From assembly GCA_022844045.1 (NCBI GenBank), contig JALHMM010000014.1, positions 1 to 64,000 on the forward strand: a stretch of 64,000 bases of DNA, given 5' to 3'. Under the pieces are notes generated by a model. That model made no database searches, was not told the origin of the DNA, and was given only the letters and a program-made list of their open reading frames with translations. The stretch comes from Reyranellaceae bacterium. GTDB taxonomy: Bacteria; Pseudomonadota; Alphaproteobacteria; Reyranellales; Reyranellaceae. Shown one piece after another: positions 43,113 to 53,439 of this stretch (the first letter of the stretch is position 1; the number at the start of each line of letters is the position of its first letter). The translations under genes were made by a program, and so were the position numbers.

Positions 43113-43970
43113 ATGCTCGAGCTGCGCAAGATCACCACGAAGGACGGCCTGACCTTCGATGCCTGGATCGAAGGGCCGGAAGCCGGCGAGATCGTGCTGC
43201 TGCTGCACGGCTTCCCGCAGTCGCGCCATACCTGGCGCGAGCAGGTGCCGGCGCTGGCCGCCGCCGGCTATCGCGCGATCGCGCCGGACCAGCGAGGCTA
43301 CTCGCCCGGAGCGCGGCCCGACCCTTCGACGGTCGCCAACTACGCTTACGACAAGCTGATCGGCGACGCGATCGACATCGTCGCGGCCTGCGGCGGCGCG
43401 GGGAAGCGCTTCCATCTCATCGGCCACGACTGGGGCGGGCAGGTGTCGTGGGGCGTCGCTTCGCGCCACGCCGACCGGCTGGCGTCGCTCACCATCCTGT
43501 CGCGGCCGCATCCGTCGGCGTTCCTGCGTGCGCTGGAGGCGCCCGACGGCGAGCAGAAGCATCGCTCGCGCCATCACCGCGCGTTCTTCGACCCCAATAC
43601 GGCACGCATGTTGACCGAGGACGGCGCACGCCGGCTGCGGCGTAACCTCAGCGAGGCCAAAGTGCCCCCCGATGCGGTCGAGCTCTATGCCTCGGTGCTG
43701 GGCACGCAAGAGGCCATGGAAGCGGCGCTCACCTGGTACCGCACCGAGGGTTTGCGTACCGACCTCGGCCGCGTCGCCGTGCCGACGCTATACGTCTGGG
43801 GCGACGACGACCACTCGGTGACCCGCATGGCCGCGGAGGGGACGGCTGAGTTCGTCAGCGGTCCCTATCGCTTCGTCAGCCTTCCAGGCGTCGGTCACTT
43901 CTCGACCGACGAGATGCCGGCGCGCGTCAACGAGCTGCTGCTCGAGCACATCGGCGCGCACAGGGCATGA
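43113..43970 (+). CDS. alpha/beta hydrolase (epoxide hydrolase-like)
   Basis: A 285-residue enzyme. LLLHGFPQSRHTWREQVPALAAAGYRAIAPDQRGYSPGARP is the epoxide/dehalogenase-type N-terminus. The nucleophile is Asp in LIGHDWGGQVSW, which favours epoxide hydrolase or dehalogenase chemistry over esterase. WGDDDHSVTRMA and GVGHFSTDEMPARVNELL give the acid and His. Start 43113 has GAGG 7 bases upstream; 43098 is a weaker option. It overlaps the following small membrane protein gene by 4 bases. Confidence 0.9.
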   Translation: MLELRKITTKDGLTFDAWIEGPEAGEIVLLLHGFPQSRHTWREQVPALAAAGYRAIAPDQRGYSPGARPDPSTVANYAYDKLIGDAIDIVAACGGAGKRFHLIGHDWGGQVSWGVASRHADRLASLTILSRPHPSAFLRALEAPDGEQKHRSRHHRAFFDPNTARMLTEDGARRLRRNLSEAKVPPDAVELYASVLGTQEAMEAALTWYRTEGLRTDLGRVAVPTLYVWGDDDHSVTRMAAEGTAEFVSGPYRFVSLPGVGHFSTDEMPARVNELLLEHIGAHRA

Positions 43971-44233
43971 CGTACCTCCTTTACGTCTTTGCCGGCGGCG
44001 CCTTCGCCTCCTGGCTCGTGGCGCTGATCAGCGGCATCCGCATGATGGGCATGCTGAACGGGCGGCTGTCGGTGGGCGCCATGATGTTCCGCGGCGTCGA
44101 GTGGTTCAACGCGGCGAACTTCAGGCCCGAGGCGGCGCCGATCCGCCGGATGTTCGTCCGCGCCTTCATCGCCTTCTTCGCCTGCGTGCTGGCCATCGCG
44201 GCTCTGGCGATCCTGTTGGCCAAGCCGGCGTAG
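43967..44233 (+). CDS. small membrane protein, unknown function
   Basis: An 88-residue protein with two hydrophobic helices (LYVFAGGAFASWLVALISGI and AFIAFFACVLAIAALAILLA) joined by a positively charged cytoplasmic-type loop. No family is recognised. It is coupled to the preceding hydrolase by an ATGA overlap. The C-terminus is too short for any additional domain. Confidence 0.72.
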   Translation: MTYLLYVFAGGAFASWLVALISGIRMMGMLNGRLSVGAMMFRGVEWFNAANFRPEAAPIRRMFVRAFIAFFACVLAIAALAILLAKPA

Positions 44234-44283
44234 ATTTTTGGGAAGTACGGCTCTGCTCGACTGTTGTCCCTGAGGAGGTGGAC

Positions 44284-45225
44284 ATGCGGCGTTCGATTCT
44301 CGCGATTGCTTTGAGCGTAGTGGCCGGTACCGCGCTGGCCCATGGCGAGCACGATACCGGTTCGCACAAGCACACCCATTCATCGCGCGGCGGCTTGATT
44401 CCCTCCGCCGCCGCCGCGGCGCGAATCGACATCGACGAGCGCGGCGGCTATCGCACCATCCGGGCCGACGGGCGGGCCGACCACGCCACCGGACAGTTCC
44501 CCAATCGCGGCAATCCGCACGCCATCGCCACGCAGTCCTATACCTTCCGCATGCCGCTCAAGCCGGTGCGTGCCGCGCAGCGCACGCCCTATGTGCCACG
44601 CATGATCTTCGGCGTGGCGATCAACGGCGTTGTGTTCGATCCGGGCACGGCCGAGTTCTGGAACAACGATCGCGCCTCGGGCTGGATGATCGAGGCGCTC
44701 TCCGGTGCGGTGCCGCTGGGCATTGATCGCAACAACGCCCATGTGCAGCCCGACGGCGCCTACCACTATCACGGCCTACCGCTGGGCCTTGTCGATCGGC
44801 TGCCCTATCGTGAACGGCCGGTGCTGATCGGCTGGGCCGCCGACGGCTTTCCGATCTACGCCCATTGGGGCTACCGCAGCGCGACCAACGCCGCCAGCGG
44901 CATGGTCGAGCTCAAGTCGAGCTGGCGCCTGAGACAGGGCACGCGCGAGGGCGGGCCGGGCGGTCGTCCCGACGGCACCTACACGCGCGACTACGAATAT
45001 GTCGCCGGCTCGGGCGATCTCGATGAGTGCAACGGCCGCGAGGGCCCGACGCCGGAGTTTCCCAACGGGACGTACCACTATGTGGTGACGACGACGTTCC
45101 CCTTCGTACCGCGCTGCTATGTCGGCACGCCCGATCCCGGCTTCATGAAGGCGCCACCGGCGGGTGGTCGTCCACCCGGTGGCGGCCCGCCAGGCAAGCC
45201 GCCCGGCCCGCCGCCGTTCCGCTGA
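44284..45225 (+). CDS. exported YHYH domain protein with His-rich N-terminus
   Basis: A 313-residue secreted protein. A signal peptide (MRRSILAIALSVVAGTALA) is followed by the His-rich GEHDTGSHKHTH, probably metal-binding. The YHYH domain includes GVAINGVVFDPGTAEFW and DGAYHYHGLPLGL, and GWAADGFPIYAHWGY. The C-terminus is a Gly/Pro-rich tail from about residue 285. The family is periplasmic or extracellular with no defined activity. GAGGAGG precedes ATG 44284. Followed by a family C repeat. Confidence 0.88.
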   Translation: MRRSILAIALSVVAGTALAHGEHDTGSHKHTHSSRGGLIPSAAAAARIDIDERGGYRTIRADGRADHATGQFPNRGNPHAIATQSYTFRMPLKPVRAAQRTPYVPRMIFGVAINGVVFDPGTAEFWNNDRASGWMIEALSGAVPLGIDRNNAHVQPDGAYHYHGLPLGLVDRLPYRERPVLIGWAADGFPIYAHWGYRSATNAASGMVELKSSWRLRQGTREGGPGGRPDGTYTRDYEYVAGSGDLDECNGREGPTPEFPNGTYHYVVTTTFPFVPRCYVGTPDPGFMKAPPAGGRPPGGGPPGKPPGPPPFR

Positions 45226-45235
45226 CGAGGGCCGC

Positions 45236-46436
<1,201 letters not shown>

Positions 46437-46446
46437 TGAAGTCTCA

Positions 46447-46569
46447 CCTTCCCCCGAAGGGGGAAGGTGCCCGAAGGGCGGAAGGGGATGTCGAAGACGG
46501 ACACTTGCGTTCGTCTTCGACATCCCCCTTCTGTCGCTCCGCGATCTACCTTCCCCTTGCGGGGGAAGG
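46447..46569. repeat. family A palindromic element, copy 4
   Basis: A 123-bp element with CCTTCCCCC/GGGGGAAGG ends (right end CCTTCCCCTTGC variant) and interior arms GGATGTCGAAGACG / CGTCTTCGACATCC. It starts 10 bases after the mdh stop, so it may serve as mdh terminator. The rest of the 325-bp mdh-sucC gap holds the sucC promoter. Confidence 0.87.
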
Positions 46570-46626
46570 TAGATCGCGTTCGCGTTTCGGGCTCCCGACC
46601 ATCGTCGAATTGTCACCATTCCGGCA

Positions 46627-46654
46627 TTGCGAATAGGACGCAAAGTGCTAGATT
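46627..46654 (+). promoter_or_regulatory. probable promoter of the sucCDAB-lpd genes
   Basis: TTGCGA at 46627-46632 and TAGATT at 46649-46654, spacer 16 bases, about 110 bases before the sucC start. It lies just after the family A repeat. It is a moderate consensus match and the best in the gap. Confidence 0.4.
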
Positions 46655-46761
46655 GACGCGGCTTGAGGGTCCGTTGCTTTCAAGGACCGACATTCGCCCC
46701 ATTGGTTTGACGGGCGCCTGTCTCCCTCCCGCCCGTAGCCGCTTTTGCCGACCGGGGTTCC

Positions 46762-47958
46762 ATGAACATCCATGAATACCAGGCCAAGGCCCTGCTCGCC
46801 CGCTTCGGCGTCGCGGTGCCCAAGGGCTTTGTCGCCTATACCAAGGACGAGGCCGTCGACGCCGCGCGCAAGCTGCCGGGGCCGATCTACGTCGTGAAGT
46901 CCCAGATCCATGCCGGCGGCCGGGGTGCCGGGCGCTTCAAGAGCGACCCCAACGGCAAGGGTGGCGTCCGCGTGGTCAAGTCGGTCGACGACGTCGGCGC
47001 CAATGCCGGCGCCATGCTCGGCCAGGTCCTGGTCACCAAGCAGACCGGCGAGGCGGGCAAGGAGGTCAAGCGCGTCTATATCGAGGAAGGCGTCGACATC
47101 AAGCGCGAGCTCTATCTCTCGCTGCTGATGGACCGCGCCACCTCGAGGGTGACGATCATCGCCTCGACCGAGGGCGGCATGGCGATCGAGGAGGTCGCCC
47201 ATGACCACCCAGAGCGGATCATCAAGGTCGTGATCGACCCGGTGGCCGGCTACCAGCAATACCATGGTCGCAAGATCGCCTTCGGCCTGGGCCTCGAGGG
47301 CAAGCAGATCAACGCCGCGGTGAAGTTCATCGGCAACCTCTACAAGGCCTTCGGCGCGCTCGACTGCTCGCTGGTCGAGATCAATCCGCTGCTGATCACC
47401 GGCGCGGGCGACGTGCTGGCGCTCGACGCCAAGATGAACCTCGATGACAACGCGCTCTACCGCCACAAGGAGCTGGAGGAGCTGCGCGACGAGAGCGAGG
47501 AGGACCCTTCCGAGCTCGAGGCCGGCAAGCACGGCCTGAACTACATCAAGCTCGACGGCACGATCGGCTGCATGGTCAACGGCGCGGGCCTGGCCATGGC
47601 GACCATGGACATCATCAAGCTCTATGGCGGCTCGCCGGCCAACTTCCTCGACGTCGGCGGCGGCGCCACCAAGGAGCGCGTCACCACGGCGTTCAAGATC
47701 ATCCTCAGCGATCCCAACGTCGAGGGCATCCTGGTCAACATCTTCGGCGGCATCATGCGCTGCGACGTGATCGCCGAGGGCGTCGTCGCCGCGGCGCGCG
47801 AGGTCAGCCTGCATGTCCCGCTGGTCGTGCGGCTGGAGGGCACCAACGTCGATCTCGGCAAGAAGATCATGAAGGATTCGGGCCTGCCGATCGTCTCCGC
47901 CGACAACCTCGCCGACGCGGCCGAGAAGGTCGTCAAGGCCGTGAAGGAGGCCAAGTAA
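46762..47958 (+). CDS. sucC: succinate-CoA ligase, beta subunit
   Basis: A 398-residue ATP-grasp subunit. [22 protein letters not shown] is the family start, and [17 protein letters not shown] opens the nucleotide site. [16 protein letters not shown] and [15 protein letters not shown] follow, with [21 protein letters not shown] and [16 protein letters not shown] in the CoA/succinate domain. With SucD it converts succinyl-CoA to succinate, forming ATP or GTP. Its stop overlaps the sucD start by one base (TAATG). Confidence 0.98.
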   Translation: MNIHEYQAKALLARFGVAVPKGFVAYTKDEAVDAARKLPGPIYVVKSQIHAGGRGAGRFKSDPNGKGGVRVVKSVDDVGANAGAMLGQVLVTKQTGEAGKEVKRVYIEEGVDIKRELYLSLLMDRATSRVTIIASTEGGMAIEEVAHDHPERIIKVVIDPVAGYQQYHGRKIAFGLGLEGKQINAAVKFIGNLYKAFGALDCSLVEINPLLITGAGDVLALDAKMNLDDNALYRHKELEELRDESEEDPSELEAGKHGLNYIKLDGTIGCMVNGAGLAMATMDIIKLYGGSPANFLDVGGGATKERVTTAFKIILSDPNVEGILVNIFGGIMRCDVIAEGVVAAAREVSLHVPLVVRLEGTNVDLGKKIMKDSGLPIVSADNLADAAEKVVKAVKEAK

Positions 47959-48839
47959 TGGCCGTTCTCGTCGACAAGAACACCACGGTCATCTGCCAGG
48001 GCTTCACCGGCTCGCAGGGTACCTTCCACTCCGAGCAGGCGATCGCCTACGGCACCAAGATGGTCGGCGGCGTGACGCCGGGCAAAGGCGGTAGCAAGCA
48101 CCTCGACCTGCCGGTGTTCGACACCGTCCGGCAGGCGCGCGAGAAGACCGGCTGCACCGCCTCGGTGATCTACGTGCCGCCGGCCTTCGCCGCCGACGCC
48201 ATCCTCGAGGCGATCGACGCCGAGATCCCGCTGATCGTCACCATCACCGAGGGCATCCCGGTGCTCGACATGGTGATGGTCAAGCGCGCGCTGGCCGGCT
48301 CCAAGTCGCGGCTGATCGGGCCGAACTGCCCGGGCGTGATCACGCCCGGCGAGTGCAAGATCGGCATCATGCCGGGCCATATCCACAAGCGCGGCAAGAT
48401 CGGGATCGTATCGCGCTCGGGCACGCTGACCTACGAGGCGGTGGCGCAGACCACGGCGGCCGGGCTGGGCCAGAGCTCTTGCATCGGTATCGGCGGCGAT
48501 CCGGTCAACGGCACCAACTTCGTCGAGTGCCTGGAGATGTTCGTCCGCGATCCCGAGACCGAGGGCATCATCATGATCGGCGAGATCGGCGGCGACGCCG
48601 AGGTCAAGGGCGCCGAGTTCCTCAAGGCCTCGGGCTCGAACAAGCCGGTCGTCGGCTTCATCGCCGGCCGCACCGCGCCGCCCGGCCGCCGCATGGGCCA
48701 TGCCGGCGCCGTGATCTCCGGCGGCCAGGATACCGCCGAATTCAAGGTCGCCGCCCTGCGTGAAGCGGGCGTGCATGTCGTCGATTCGCCGGCCGCCCTG
48801 GGCACCGGCATGGTCGAGGCGATGGGCAAGAAACGTTGA
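47958..48839 (+). CDS. sucD: succinate-CoA ligase, alpha subunit
   Basis: A 293-residue subunit that binds CoA and carries the phospho-histidine. [35 protein letters not shown] is the CoA-binding start, [23 protein letters not shown] the middle signature, and [11 protein letters not shown] contains the phosphorylated His. One-base overlap with sucC ensures equal synthesis. A strong hairpin lies 9 bases after the stop, possibly trimming transcription before sucA. Confidence 0.98.
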   Translation: MAVLVDKNTTVICQGFTGSQGTFHSEQAIAYGTKMVGGVTPGKGGSKHLDLPVFDTVRQAREKTGCTASVIYVPPAFAADAILEAIDAEIPLIVTITEGIPVLDMVMVKRALAGSKSRLIGPNCPGVITPGECKIGIMPGHIHKRGKIGIVSRSGTLTYEAVAQTTAAGLGQSSCIGIGGDPVNGTNFVECLEMFVRDPETEGIIMIGEIGGDAEVKGAEFLKASGSNKPVVGFIAGRTAPPGRRMGHAGAVISGGQDTAEFKVAALREAGVHVVDSPAALGTGMVEAMGKKR

Positions 48840-48847
48840 GGACGGTC

Positions 48848-48866
48848 GGCGACGTCCGACGTCGCC
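48848..48866 (+). terminator. hairpin after sucD (possible attenuator)
   Basis: GGCGACGT-ccg-ACGTCGCC is a perfect 8-bp stem with a 3-base loop, 9 bases after the sucD stop. There is no long T run. It may partly separate sucCD from sucAB expression. Confidence 0.45.
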
Positions 48867-48932
48867 ATCTTGTGCGCACTTTCTTCGGGTCGATAGCGGC
48901 CGGCGGGGCCGATTCTTGCAAGGCCCGATTCC

Positions 48933-48968
48933 AGGAGGCGGCGCCGATAAAGCGCCGGCTACGCTGTC
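48933..48968 (+). promoter_or_regulatory. sucA leader: Shine-Dalgarno separated from the start by a hairpin
   Basis: AGGAGG (48933-48938) is about 30 bases before ATG 48969, too far to act directly. Between them CGGCGC-cgataaa-GCGCCG (48939-48957) forms a 6-bp hairpin that would bring it to about 12 bases. A TAA at 48948-48950 excludes a longer in-frame start. If the hairpin forms, translation of sucA would depend on its folding. Confidence 0.45.
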
Positions 48969-51872
48969 ATGCAGAACGCTGAACGCAGTTCCTTCCTCTA
49001 TGGCGCCAACTCGGCGTTCATCGAAGGTCTTTTCGAACGGTTCGCGCAGGATCCCCAGTCGGTCGACGAGAGCTGGCGGACCTTCTTCTCCGAGCTCTCG
49101 GCCGAGCAGCGCGAGGTGCTGCGCGAGGTCACCGGCGCGAGCTGGGCGCCCAAGCGCACCCGCGTCGTCGGTGTCGCCGACCCCGATGCGCCACCGGCCG
49201 CGGCCAACCGAAACGTCAAGGCCAATGGCGCGGCGGCCAAGGCCGAAGCGCCCGTCGGCTTCACCGCCGAGCAACTGCGCGCCGCGGCGCTCGACGCGGT
49301 ACGCGCGCGCATCCTGATCCGATCCTACCGCGTGCGCGGCCATCTCCAGGCCGATCTCGATCCGCTCGGGCTATTGCCCAAGCCTTATCACCCCGAGCTC
49401 GACCCCAAGACCTACGGCTTCGGCGACGGCGACTGGGACCGGCCGATCTTCGTCGATCACGTGCTTGGCCTGGGCGAGACCGCGACCTTGCGCCAGCTCA
49501 TGGAGCGGCTGCGCCAGACCTATTGCGGCGCCATCGGCGTCGAGTACATGCATATCGGCGATCCCGACGTGAAGGCGTGGATCGAGGCGCGCATCGAGAA
49601 CGACGGCAACCGCACCGACTTCACCGTGACGGGCCGCCGCACCATCCTCGAGCGCGTCGTCGAGGCCGAGAACCTCGAGAAGTACCTGCACGTGAAGTTC
49701 GTCGGCACCAAGCGCTTCGGCCTCGATGGCGGCGAGTCGCTGATCCCGGCGCTGGAGCAGGTGCTCAAGCGTGGCGGGCAGCTTGGCATCAAGGACGTGG
49801 TGCTGGGCATGCCGCATCGCGGCCGCTTGAACACGCTGGTGCATGTGCTGCACAAGGGCTACCAGGCGCTGTTCTCGGAGTTCCAGGGCAAGCCCTCGCA
49901 CCCCGAGGAAATGCGCGGCTCCGGCGATGTGAAGTATCACCTCGGTGCCTCGGCCGACCGCGAGTTCGACGGCACCGTCGTGCACCTGTCGCTGACGGCC
50001 AACCCCTCGCATCTCGAGGCGGTCAATCCCGTCGTGCTCGGCAAGGTGCGCGCCAAGCAGGATCAGCGCGGCGACACCGAGCGTAGTCAGGCGATGGCCA
50101 TCCTGATGCACGGTGACGCCGCCTTCGCCGGCCAGGGCCTGGTCGCCGAGAGCCTCGATCTCAGCGACCTCGCCGGCTACCGCATCGGCGGCACGATCCA
50201 TTTCGTGGTCAACAACCAGATCGGCTTCACCACCTCGCCGACCTATTCGCGCTCCGGCCCGTACTGCACCGATGTCGCCAAGATCGTGCAGTGCCCGATC
50301 CTGCACGTGAACGGCGACGATCCCGAGGCCGTCGTGCATTGCGCGCGCATCGCCGTGGAGTTCCGCCAGCAATTCAAGCGCGACATCGTCATCGATATGT
50401 TCTGCTACCGCCGGCATGGGCACAACGAAGGCGACGAGCCGATGTTCACCCAGCCGCTGATGTACAAGAAGATCGGCGCCCATCCGACCGTGCAGGACGT
50501 CTACGCCAAGCGCCTGATCGAGGCCGGCGTGATCGCCCAGGCCGATCTCGATCGCATGGTGGTCGACTACCGCCAGAAGCTCGACGACGCCTTCTCCGCC
50601 GCCGCCTCGTTCCGTCCCAACAAGGCCGACTGGCTGGAAGGCAAGTGGACCGGCTTCACCACCGCGCCGGGCGAGGAAGATCGCAAGGGCAACACCGCCG
50701 TGCCGGCCGCCATTTTGCGCGAGATCGGTCTGGCGCTCGCGCGCAAGCCCGAGAACCACGACACCAATCGCAAGATCCTCCGCCAGCTCGAGGACAAGCG
50801 GAAGATGATCGAAAGCGGCGAGGGCTTGGACTGGTCGATGGGCGAGGCGCTGGCCTTCGGCTCGCTGCTCGTCGAAGGCACGCCGGTGCGCCTGTCCGGC
50901 CAGGATTCCGGTCGCGGCACCTTCTCGCATCGCCACTCGGTGCTGGTCGACCAGACCAACGATTCCCGCTTCGTGCCGCTCAACGCCATCCGCGAGGGCC
51001 AGGCGCGCTACGAGGTGATCGACTCGCCGCTGTCGGAGGCCGGCGTGCTGGGCTTCGAGTACGGCTACTCGCTGGCCGAGCCCAACGCGCTGGTGCTGTG
51101 GGAGGCGCAGTTCGGCGACTTCGCCAACGGCGCGCAGGTCATCATCGACCAGTTCATCTGCTCGGGCGAGAGCAAGTGGTTCCGCATGTGCGGCCTGGTG
51201 ATGCTGCTGCCGCACGGCTACGAGGGCCAAGGTCCGGAGCATTCATCGGCGCGCCTCGAGCGCTATCTGCAACTCTCGGCCGAGGACAACTGGCAGGTCG
51301 TGAACCTCACCACGCCAGCCAACTACTTCCATGCGTTGCGCCGCCAGATGCGCCGGCCGTTCCGCAAGCCGCTGATCGTCATGACGCCGAAGTCGCTGCT
51401 GCGTCATAAGGAGGCGGTGTCGAACCTCGCCGACATGGCCGAGGGCACTTCGTTCCGCCGTATCTTGAGTGACCCCGATCCGATCGCCGCGGACGACAAG
51501 ATCCGGCGCGTCGTGCTGTGCTCGGGCAAGGTGTTCTACGACCTGCTGGCCGAACGGCGCGTGCGCAAGATCGACGACATCACAATCCTGCGCGTCGAGC
51601 AGCTCTATCCCTTCCCGCTGCATCGCCTGGCCAGGCGGCTCGCGGCTTTCCCGAACGCCGACGTGGTGTGGTGCCAGGAGGAGCCGGAGAACGCCGGCGC
51701 CTGGCACTTCGTCGACCGGCGCATCGAGAGGTCGCTGGCCGAAGCCGACATCAAGGCGAAGCGTCCGATCTATATCGGCCGCAAGGAATCGGCATCGCCC
51801 GCCGTCGGCCTGCTGAAGGCGCATCTCGCCGAGCAGGCCGATCTGGTCGACCGCGCGCTCACCGTCGCCTGA
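48969..51872 (+). CDS. sucA: 2-oxoglutarate dehydrogenase E1 component
   Basis: A 967-residue thiamine-diphosphate enzyme that decarboxylates 2-oxoglutarate. The N-terminus ([34 protein letters not shown]) is the conserved E2-docking segment. [17 protein letters not shown] and the [15 protein letters not shown]...INNQ-like [12 protein letters not shown] region form the ThDP/Mg site. [10 protein letters not shown] and [24 protein letters not shown] follow in the pyrimidine domain. Length is normal. sucB starts 10 bases downstream. Confidence 0.98.
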   Translation: MQNAERSSFLYGANSAFIEGLFERFAQDPQSVDESWRTFFSELSAEQREVLREVTGASWAPKRTRVVGVADPDAPPAAANRNVKANGAAAKAEAPVGFTAEQLRAAALDAVRARILIRSYRVRGHLQADLDPLGLLPKPYHPELDPKTYGFGDGDWDRPIFVDHVLGLGETATLRQLMERLRQTYCGAIGVEYMHIGDPDVKAWIEARIENDGNRTDFTVTGRRTILERVVEAENLEKYLHVKFVGTKRFGLDGGESLIPALEQVLKRGGQLGIKDVVLGMPHRGRLNTLVHVLHKGYQALFSEFQGKPSHPEEMRGSGDVKYHLGASADREFDGTVVHLSLTANPSHLEAVNPVVLGKVRAKQDQRGDTERSQAMAILMHGDAAFAGQGLVAESLDLSDLAGYRIGGTIHFVVNNQIGFTTSPTYSRSGPYCTDVAKIVQCPILHVNGDDPEAVVHCARIAVEFRQQFKRDIVIDMFCYRRHGHNEGDEPMFTQPLMYKKIGAHPTVQDVYAKRLIEAGVIAQADLDRMVVDYRQKLDDAFSAAASFRPNKADWLEGKWTGFTTAPGEEDRKGNTAVPAAILREIGLALARKPENHDTNRKILRQLEDKRKMIESGEGLDWSMGEALAFGSLLVEGTPVRLSGQDSGRGTFSHRHSVLVDQTNDSRFVPLNAIREGQARYEVIDSPLSEAGVLGFEYGYSLAEPNALVLWEAQFGDFANGAQVIIDQFICSGESKWFRMCGLVMLLPHGYEGQGPEHSSARLERYLQLSAEDNWQVVNLTTPANYFHALRRQMRRPFRKPLIVMTPKSLLRHKEAVSNLADMAEGTSFRRILSDPDPIAADDKIRRVVLCSGKVFYDLLAERRVRKIDDITILRVEQLYPFPLHRLARRLAAFPNADVVWCQEEPENAGAWHFVDRRIERSLAEADIKAKRPIYIGRKESASPAVGLLKAHLAEQADLVDRALTVA

Positions 51873-51882
51873 GGACACCATC

Positions 51883-53106
51883 ATGGCCGCTGTCGAAATC
51901 AAGGTCCCGACGCTGGGTGAATCGGTCACCGAGGCGACGGTCGCGAAATGGTTCAAGCACGAGGGCGACGCCGTCGCCATCGACGAGGCGCTGTGCGAGC
52001 TGGAGACCGACAAGGTCACGGTCGAGGTCAACGCCACGGCGGCTGGCGCGATCGCCAAGCTCGTCGCCGCGGAAGGCGAGACCGTGCAGGTCGGCGCTGT
52101 GTTGTGCGTGATCGAGGCCGGCGCCGCGGCTTCGGCAAAGCCAGCGGCCGCGCCTGCCGCCAAGCCGGCGGCGCCCGCGCCGAGTCCAGCCGCACCTGCA
52201 ACGTCGGCGCCAGCCAATCTCGCCGCCTCCGGTCCCGCCGCACGCAAGCTGGTGGCCGAGAGCGGCGTCGATCCGTCGAGCATCGCGGCGACCGGCAAGG
52301 ATGGCCGCATCACCAAGGCCGACGTGCTGAACGTGCTGGCCGCGCCGCCGGCCGCCCAGCCCGTCGCCGCCAAACCAGCCGCGCCCTCGGGTCCGCGCGC
52401 CAAGGCCGATCGCGAGGAGCGCGTGCGCATGACGCGCCTGCGCAAGACCATCGCCACGCGCCTGAAGGAGGCGCAGAACACCGCCGCCATGCTCACCACC
52501 TTCAACGAGGTGGACATGACCGGCGTGATGGCGCTGCGCGAGCGGCTGAAGGAGGACTTCGAGAAGAAACACGGCGTGAAGCTGGGCTTCATGTCGTTCT
52601 TCGTGAAGGCCTGCATCGCCGGGCTGAAGGAACTACCGACAGTTAATGCCGAGATCGACGGCGACGATGTCGTCTACAAGAACTACTACGACATCGGCGT
52701 CGCCGTCGGCACGCCGCAGGGCCTCGTGGTCCCGGTGGTGCGTGACGCCGACACGCTGGGCTTCGCCGGGGTCGAGAAGACCATCGCCGATCTCGGCCGC
52801 CGCGCGCGCGACGGCAAGCTCGGCATCGCCGACCTGACTGGCGGCACATTCACGATCTCCAACGGCGGCGTCTACGGCTCGCTGATGTCGACACCGATCC
52901 TCAACCCGCCGCAATCGGCCATCCTGGGCATGCACAAGATCCAGCAGCGGCCGATGGTCATCGGCGGCGAGATCAAGGTGCGCCCGATGATGTACCTGGC
53001 GTTGTCCTACGACCACCGCATCATCGACGGCCGCGAAGCCGTGACGTTCCTGGTGCGCGTGAAGGAGTGCATCGAGGATCCGGAGCGGTTGTTGCTGGAG
53101 GTCTGA
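51883..53106 (+). CDS. sucB: dihydrolipoyllysine-residue succinyltransferase (E2)
   Basis: A 407-residue E2 core. The N-terminal lipoyl domain has Lys44 in [13 protein letters not shown]; an Ala/Pro linker spans about 85-115. The peripheral-subunit-binding domain ([30 protein letters not shown]) follows, then the catalytic domain with the active His in [13 protein letters not shown]. It transfers the succinyl group to CoA. A 49-residue ORF starts 3 bases after the stop. Confidence 0.98.
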   Translation: MAAVEIKVPTLGESVTEATVAKWFKHEGDAVAIDEALCELETDKVTVEVNATAAGAIAKLVAAEGETVQVGAVLCVIEAGAAASAKPAAAPAAKPAAPAPSPAAPATSAPANLAASGPAARKLVAESGVDPSSIAATGKDGRITKADVLNVLAAPPAAQPVAAKPAAPSGPRAKADREERVRMTRLRKTIATRLKEAQNTAAMLTTFNEVDMTGVMALRERLKEDFEKKHGVKLGFMSFFVKACIAGLKELPTVNAEIDGDDVVYKNYYDIGVAVGTPQGLVVPVVRDADTLGFAGVEKTIADLGRRARDGKLGIADLTGGTFTISNGGVYGSLMSTPILNPPQSAILGMHKIQQRPMVIGGEIKVRPMMYLALSYDHRIIDGREAVTFLVRVKECIEDPERLLLEV

Positions 53107-53109
53107 CCG

Positions 53110-53259
53110 GTGGGCGAGGACGAAGACAGGGAACAAGCGATAGGCGACCTGATCGAACTCGCGCGCGAGATGAGCGCGCACGCCAAGCGTCAAGGCCTGA
53201 CCTCGAAGATTCTCGAAGAGATACTTCGTGAGAAGCCCGACACCCCAACCTCATGCTGA
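53110..53259 (+). CDS. small ORF between sucB and lpd, antitoxin-like helical protein
   Basis: GTG 53110 opens a 49-codon frame three bases after the sucB stop. The product is strongly acidic at the start (GEDEDREQ), then amphipathic: IGDLIELAREMSAHAKRQGLTSKILEEILRE. This resembles the C-terminal helices of small RHH/AbrB-type antitoxins, but no toxin frame is adjacent. Its last codons (TSC) run into a family C repeat, so the original end may have been replaced. Could be a real coupled gene or chance; moderate support from codon use and spacing. Confidence 0.5.
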   Translation: MGEDEDREQAIGDLIELAREMSAHAKRQGLTSKILEEILREKPDTPTSC

Positions 53260-53357
53260 GGAGGCCGCGCAGCGGGCGTCTCGAAGCATGGGCCATAGAC
53301 ACCGCGTACGTTGCCGACCCTTCGAGACGCCCGCTGCGCGGGCTCCTCAGGGTGAGG
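53249..53357. repeat. family C inverted repeat, copy 2
   Basis: Starts CCTCATGCTGAGGAGGCCGC, continues GGGCGTCTCGAAGCATGGGC, a short centre, then the complementary CCCTTCGAGACGCCCGC and GGCTCCTCAGGGTGAGG. It lies inside the suc-lpd operon and overlaps the end of the small ORF. Related to 45236-45362. Confidence 0.82.
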
Positions 53358-53439
53358 TGAGATTCATGTACGCAATCATGACGCCGCGGCGTTTCCTGAA
53401 CGAGATCGGCGGGTCGTAGCCCGATCGAGGAGGATGACT

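Noticed and set aside
49371-51242. Long open frame of 623 codons antisense to sucA
   Set aside because: It mirrors sucA codon bias in GC-rich DNA, has no recognisable domain, and sits entirely inside a certain gene. Similar antisense frames over sdhA (23503-25389) and the TPR genes (12733-14796) were rejected for the same reason.
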